A program made the position numbers and the translations under genes. Source: Clostridiales bacterium (GTDB lineage: Bacteria; Bacillota; Clostridia; Lachnospirales; Lachnospiraceae). From it: a DNA stretch of 64,000 bases. Numbering within the stretch: position 1 is the stretch's first letter; each line of letters begins with the position of its first letter. The notes beneath the pieces are model-generated. The model ran no database searches. It worked only from the letters and a program-made list of their open reading frames with translations, and was not told where the DNA came from. The stretch covers positions 62,001 through 126,000 of the forward strand of contig JAJBVD010000034.1 in the NCBI GenBank assembly GCA_020859985.1, read 5' to 3'. Positions 61,381-64,000 of this stretch are shown in pieces.

Positions 61381-61428
61381 GCGCAATATCTGGTGCGATT
61401 CATTCACATGTCACACCATATGATGTGT
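61381..61428 (+). promoter_or_regulatory. Two NrdR-like boxes at the nrdD promoter
   Basis: GCGCAATATCTGGTGC (61381-61396) and ACACCATATGATGTGT (61413-61428) both fit the 16-base NrdR pattern (ACAC-ATAT-GTGT). They lie exactly 32 bases apart, about three helical turns, the spacing usual for paired NrdR sites. They sit at and just after the predicted start, where NrdR would repress ribonucleotide reductase. The second box fits better than the first. Confidence 0.6.
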
Positions 61429-61578
61429 CATATTTCCCATAGTATAAGCTTACAACCGATTGTGCAGCTGCCCCGGGAAAAGAGCCCTTTGTGCCTGTCC
61501 GGCCGGCTTTTGCGCCCTTTGCAGGACTGGACAGCCACAGGCTGCGCAGATCGATACCGACGGAATGGAGAGAGTAAA

Positions 61579-63768
61579 ATGAGCGAAGCTACAAGAGCAA
61601 ATGTTATCAAGCGCAGCGGCGAAGAAGTGGTCTTTGACAAAACAAAGATTGAAAATGCGGTGCGCAAGGCGAATAACAGTGTGGAAAAGATTCACCGGCT
61701 GAACGACTATCAGATCGCAGCTGTGGCAGACACGATCGCGAAGCAGGCGGTCGAGTCCTCCCATGCACTGAATGTTGAGGACATTCAGGATCTAGTCGAG
61801 ACGGGCATCATGGAGATGCGCGGCTATGAGGTGGCGCAGAAATACGTGCGCTACCGCTATAAGCGCGAGCTCTCCCGCAAGACCAACACCACGGATAACA
61901 GCATTCTCTCGCTGCTGGATCAGATCAATGAGAACGCAAAGCAGGAGAATTCCAATAAAAACCCGACCATCAATTCGACACAGCGCGATTACATGGCAGG
62001 CGAGGTCAGCAAAGACCTGACGATGCGTGTGCTGCTACCGGAAGAGATCGTGCAGGCGCACGACGAGGGCATCATCCACTTCCACGATGCGGATTATTAC
62101 GCGCAGCGGGAGCACAACTGCGACCTGATCAATCTGGAAGACATGCTGCAGAACGGCACAGTGATCAGCGAGACGATGATTGAGAAGCCGCACAGCTTTT
62201 TTACTGCCTGCAACGTGACAACGCAGATTGTCGCGCAGGTGGCGAGCAACCAGTATGGCGGCCAGTCGTTTTCTCTGGCGCATCTGGCTCCGTTCGTGGA
62301 TATCAGCCGTCAGAAGCTGCGCAGCAAGGTGATCGAGGAACGCGAGGCCTGCGGCGAGCCTCTGGATGAAGGCATCATTTCCATGGTAACAGAACGCCGC
62401 CTGAAAGACGAGATTACCAGCGGCATCCAGACTATCCAGTACCAGCTTATTACTCTGATGACCTGCAACGGACAGGCTCCTTTTGTGACCATGTTTATGT
62501 ATCTCGACGAGGTTCCCGAGGGACGGACGCGCGACGACCTCGCGATGATCATCGAGGAAGTGATGCGCCAGCGGATGCAGGGTGTAAAAAATGAAAGCGG
62601 CGCGTGGATCACGCCCGCGTTTCCGAAGCTGATCTATGTACTTGACGAGGACAACATCACTGAAGATTCCAAATACTGGTACCTGACCGAGCTTGCAGCC
62701 GAATGCACGGCAAAACGCATGGTACCGGACTACATCTCCGCGAAGATGATGAAAAAGCTGAAACGCGGCAACGTCTACACCTGCATGGGCTGCCGTTCCT
62801 TCCTTACAGTGGAAGACAGCCAGCGGAACCCGGACGGAAGCCACAAGTTCTACGGCCGTTTCAATCAGGGCGTCGTCACCATCAATCTGGTGGACGTGGC
62901 CTGCTCCTCCGAGGGCGATATGGATAAATTCTGGGAAATCCTCGATGAGCGTCTGGAGCTCTGCCACCGCGCTCTGCGCTGCCGCCACGAACGCCTTCTC
63001 GGCACCGTGTCCGACGTGGCGCCGATTCTCTGGCAGTACGGTGCGCTTGCGCGCCTGAAAAAGGGCGAGAAAATTGACAAGCTTCTTTATAACGGGTATT
63101 CAACGATTTCCCTGGGCTACGCGGGACTCTATGAGATGTGCGTGCGCATGCTCGGCAAATCCCACACCGACCCAGAGGCACGCCCGTTCGCGATGGCAGT
63201 CATGCAGCGCCTGAACGACAAATGTGCCGAATGGAAGGCTGCGGAAAACATCAGCTACTCCGTCTACGGCACGCCGATGGAGTCCACGACCTACCGTTTC
63301 GCGAAGCTTCTGAAAAAGCGCTTCGGCATCATCCCGGGCGTGACCGATAAAAACTACATCACCAACAGCTACCACGTCCATGTGACCGAAGAGATCGACG
63401 CATTCAGCAAGCTGAGCTTCGAAGCTCCGTTCCAGGAGCTCTCTCCGGGCGGCGCAATCAGCTACGTGGAAGTGCCGAATATGCAGAACAACATCCCGGC
63501 CGTGCTCTCCGTGATGAAGTTCATCTACGACAACATCATGTACGCCGAGCTGAACACCAAGAGCGACTACTGCAGCTGCTGCGGTTACAACGGCGAGATC
63601 CAGATCGTCGAGGATGAAGCTGGCAAGCTCGTCTGGGAGTGCCCGAACTGCGGCAACCGCGACCAGGACAAGATGAGCGTTGCCCGCCGTACCTGCGGCT
63701 ACATCGGCACCCAGTTCTGGAATCAGGGGCGCACGCAGGAGATCAAAGACCGCGTGCTGCATCTGTAA
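61579..63768 (+). CDS. nrdD: Anaerobic ribonucleoside-triphosphate reductase, class III
   Basis: The 729-residue enzyme reduces ribonucleotides under anaerobic conditions with a glycyl radical. It has an N-terminal ATP-cone (VIKRSGEEVVFDKTKIENAV), the class III core (EGIIHFHDADYYAQREHNCD, NVTTQIVAQVASNQYGGQSF) and the C-terminal zinc site (CSCCGYNG and CPNCGNRD). The radical loop is RRTCGYIGTQFWNQGRTQEI. ATG 61579 follows GGAGAG. The in-frame upstream part to 61372 lies over the promoter and leader and is not translated. The activase gene nrdG is usually next, but it is not in the last 230 bases. Confidence 0.95.
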   Translation: MSEATRANVIKRSGEEVVFDKTKIENAVRKANNSVEKIHRLNDYQIAAVADTIAKQAVESSHALNVEDIQDLVETGIMEMRGYEVAQKYVRYRYKRELSRKTNTTDNSILSLLDQINENAKQENSNKNPTINSTQRDYMAGEVSKDLTMRVLLPEEIVQAHDEGIIHFHDADYYAQREHNCDLINLEDMLQNGTVISETMIEKPHSFFTACNVTTQIVAQVASNQYGGQSFSLAHLAPFVDISRQKLRSKVIEEREACGEPLDEGIISMVTERRLKDEITSGIQTIQYQLITLMTCNGQAPFVTMFMYLDEVPEGRTRDDLAMIIEEVMRQRMQGVKNESGAWITPAFPKLIYVLDEDNITEDSKYWYLTELAAECTAKRMVPDYISAKMMKKLKRGNVYTCMGCRSFLTVEDSQRNPDGSHKFYGRFNQGVVTINLVDVACSSEGDMDKFWEILDERLELCHRALRCRHERLLGTVSDVAPILWQYGALARLKKGEKIDKLLYNGYSTISLGYAGLYEMCVRMLGKSHTDPEARPFAMAVMQRLNDKCAEWKAAENISYSVYGTPMESTTYRFAKLLKKRFGIIPGVTDKNYITNSYHVHVTEEIDAFSKLSFEAPFQELSPGGAISYVEVPNMQNNIPAVLSVMKFIYDNIMYAELNTKSDYCSCCGYNGEIQIVEDEAGKLVWECPNCGNRDQDKMSVARRTCGYIGTQFWNQGRTQEIKDRVLHL

Positions 63769-63854
63769 AGCCTGTCATTCCAATTGAAAAATTACATCGC
63801 AACAGTCGGTACAGTATCGCAACAGTCGGCAAGAAATACATAAAGTACAATAAA

Positions 63855-63879
63855 ACAGGCAGCCATAACCGCTGCCTGT
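63855..63879 (+). terminator. Hairpin after nrdD
   Basis: Perfect arms ACAGGCAGC (63855-63863) and GCTGCCTGT (63871-63879) follow the nrdD stop by 86 bases, with only a short AATTCT tail. Between them and the stop a direct repeat TCGCAACAGTCGG occurs twice (near 63796 and 63818). Confidence 0.5.
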
Positions 63880-63900
63880 AATTCTAACTATTCATGCACT

Positions 63901-63935
63901 AAAACCGGCCCTTCGTGAAACAGGAGGGTCGTTTT
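63901..63935. terminator. Second terminator-like hairpin near the window end
   Basis: AAAACCGGCCCTTC pairs with GGAGGGTCGTTTT, allowing G-U pairs and one bulge, with A and T tracts on both sides. It may end a leftward gene that begins beyond the window, or nrdD. Nothing coding is seen from 63769 to 64000. Confidence 0.5.
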
Positions 63936-64000
63936 AACGTTTTACGTATTCTGGGCAATCTCAATCCTGCAGTGATGAACCTTTTTCTTTCTGTCGTATC

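Noticed and set aside
62035-62988. Long minus-strand frame inside nrdD
   Set aside because: It is a shadow of the nrdD coding frame with shadow-type composition. nrdD itself has every family motif.
1-64000. tRNA, rRNA, IS elements or prophage
   Set aside because: No cloverleaf with a GGTTCGA-type arm, no rRNA stretch, no transposase with terminal repeats and no phage structural genes were seen.

Overview
The window looks like a chromosomal segment from a gut-type anaerobic Firmicute, most likely family Lachnospiraceae. That placement is inference. It rests on Clostridia-typical genes (Mini-RNase III next to cysS and rlmB, DUF2325 and DUF3793 proteins beside a flavodoxin, a class III NrdD), on lipoproteins with long Glu/Thr/Ala linkers, on AGGAGG-type ribosome binding sites and on many sugar ABC importers. 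No rRNA, tRNA, CRISPR array, insertion sequence or phage was seen.

Layout. 1-8.5 kb is housekeeping: a partial Uma2-family gene, an ABC exporter, glmM, a cysS-mrnC-rlmB operon with a clear promoter, a HEPN protein without its usual partner, and ispF. 8.6-11.7 kb holds two divergent secreted proteins built from internal duplications. One ends in DnaJ-like CxxCxGxG repeats. The other looks like two inactive trypsin-like domains. 11.9-17.0 kb has a MalY/PatB lyase, a DUF3737 protein and a polar amino-acid ABC importer whose binding protein carries a 94-residue repeat linker. 17.4-30.1 kb is a raffinose/sucrose region: GH36 alpha-galactosidase, GH13 enzyme, amylosucrase-like GH13, GH32 and an ABC importer with a divergent AraC regulator. 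30.2-35.1 kb is a complete liv branched-chain amino-acid importer. 36.2-44.5 kb is an acetylated-glycan locus: two SGNH esterases, an ABC importer, a frameshifted AraC regulator and a LacI regulator. 44.6-50.1 kb has an anchored orphan protein, a radical SAM protein, two EamA exporters and the CCA-adding enzyme. 50.4-53.8 kb has a secreted trigger-factor-like lipoprotein, a cold shock protein behind a leader terminator, and a probably metal-regulated flavodoxin/DUF3793/DUF2325 operon. 54.0-57.6 kb pairs a cellobiose-2-epimerase-like enzyme with a second GH36 enzyme. The window closes with a MacB-like ABC protein and nrdD, which lies behind a promoter with two NrdR-like boxes.

How the genes work together. 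Most of the window serves uptake and breakdown of plant oligosaccharides. Alpha-galactosidases remove galactose from raffinose-type sugars, the sucrose enzymes split what is left, and the esterase/ABC locus probably handles acetylated oligosaccharides. In all four ABC importers the binding-protein gene comes first and is separated from the permease genes by a strong hairpin, which would favour excess binding protein.

The most unusual signal is a short GC-rich palindromic repeat found in frame inside at least three unrelated protein genes (radical SAM protein with two copies, EamA transporter, epimerase) and once between genes. It adds the peptide motif AAHAENAARLSG to unrelated proteins, much as Rickettsia palindromic elements do. 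A second set of intergenic palindromes with the core GTAACTGTTCAG recurs across the window.
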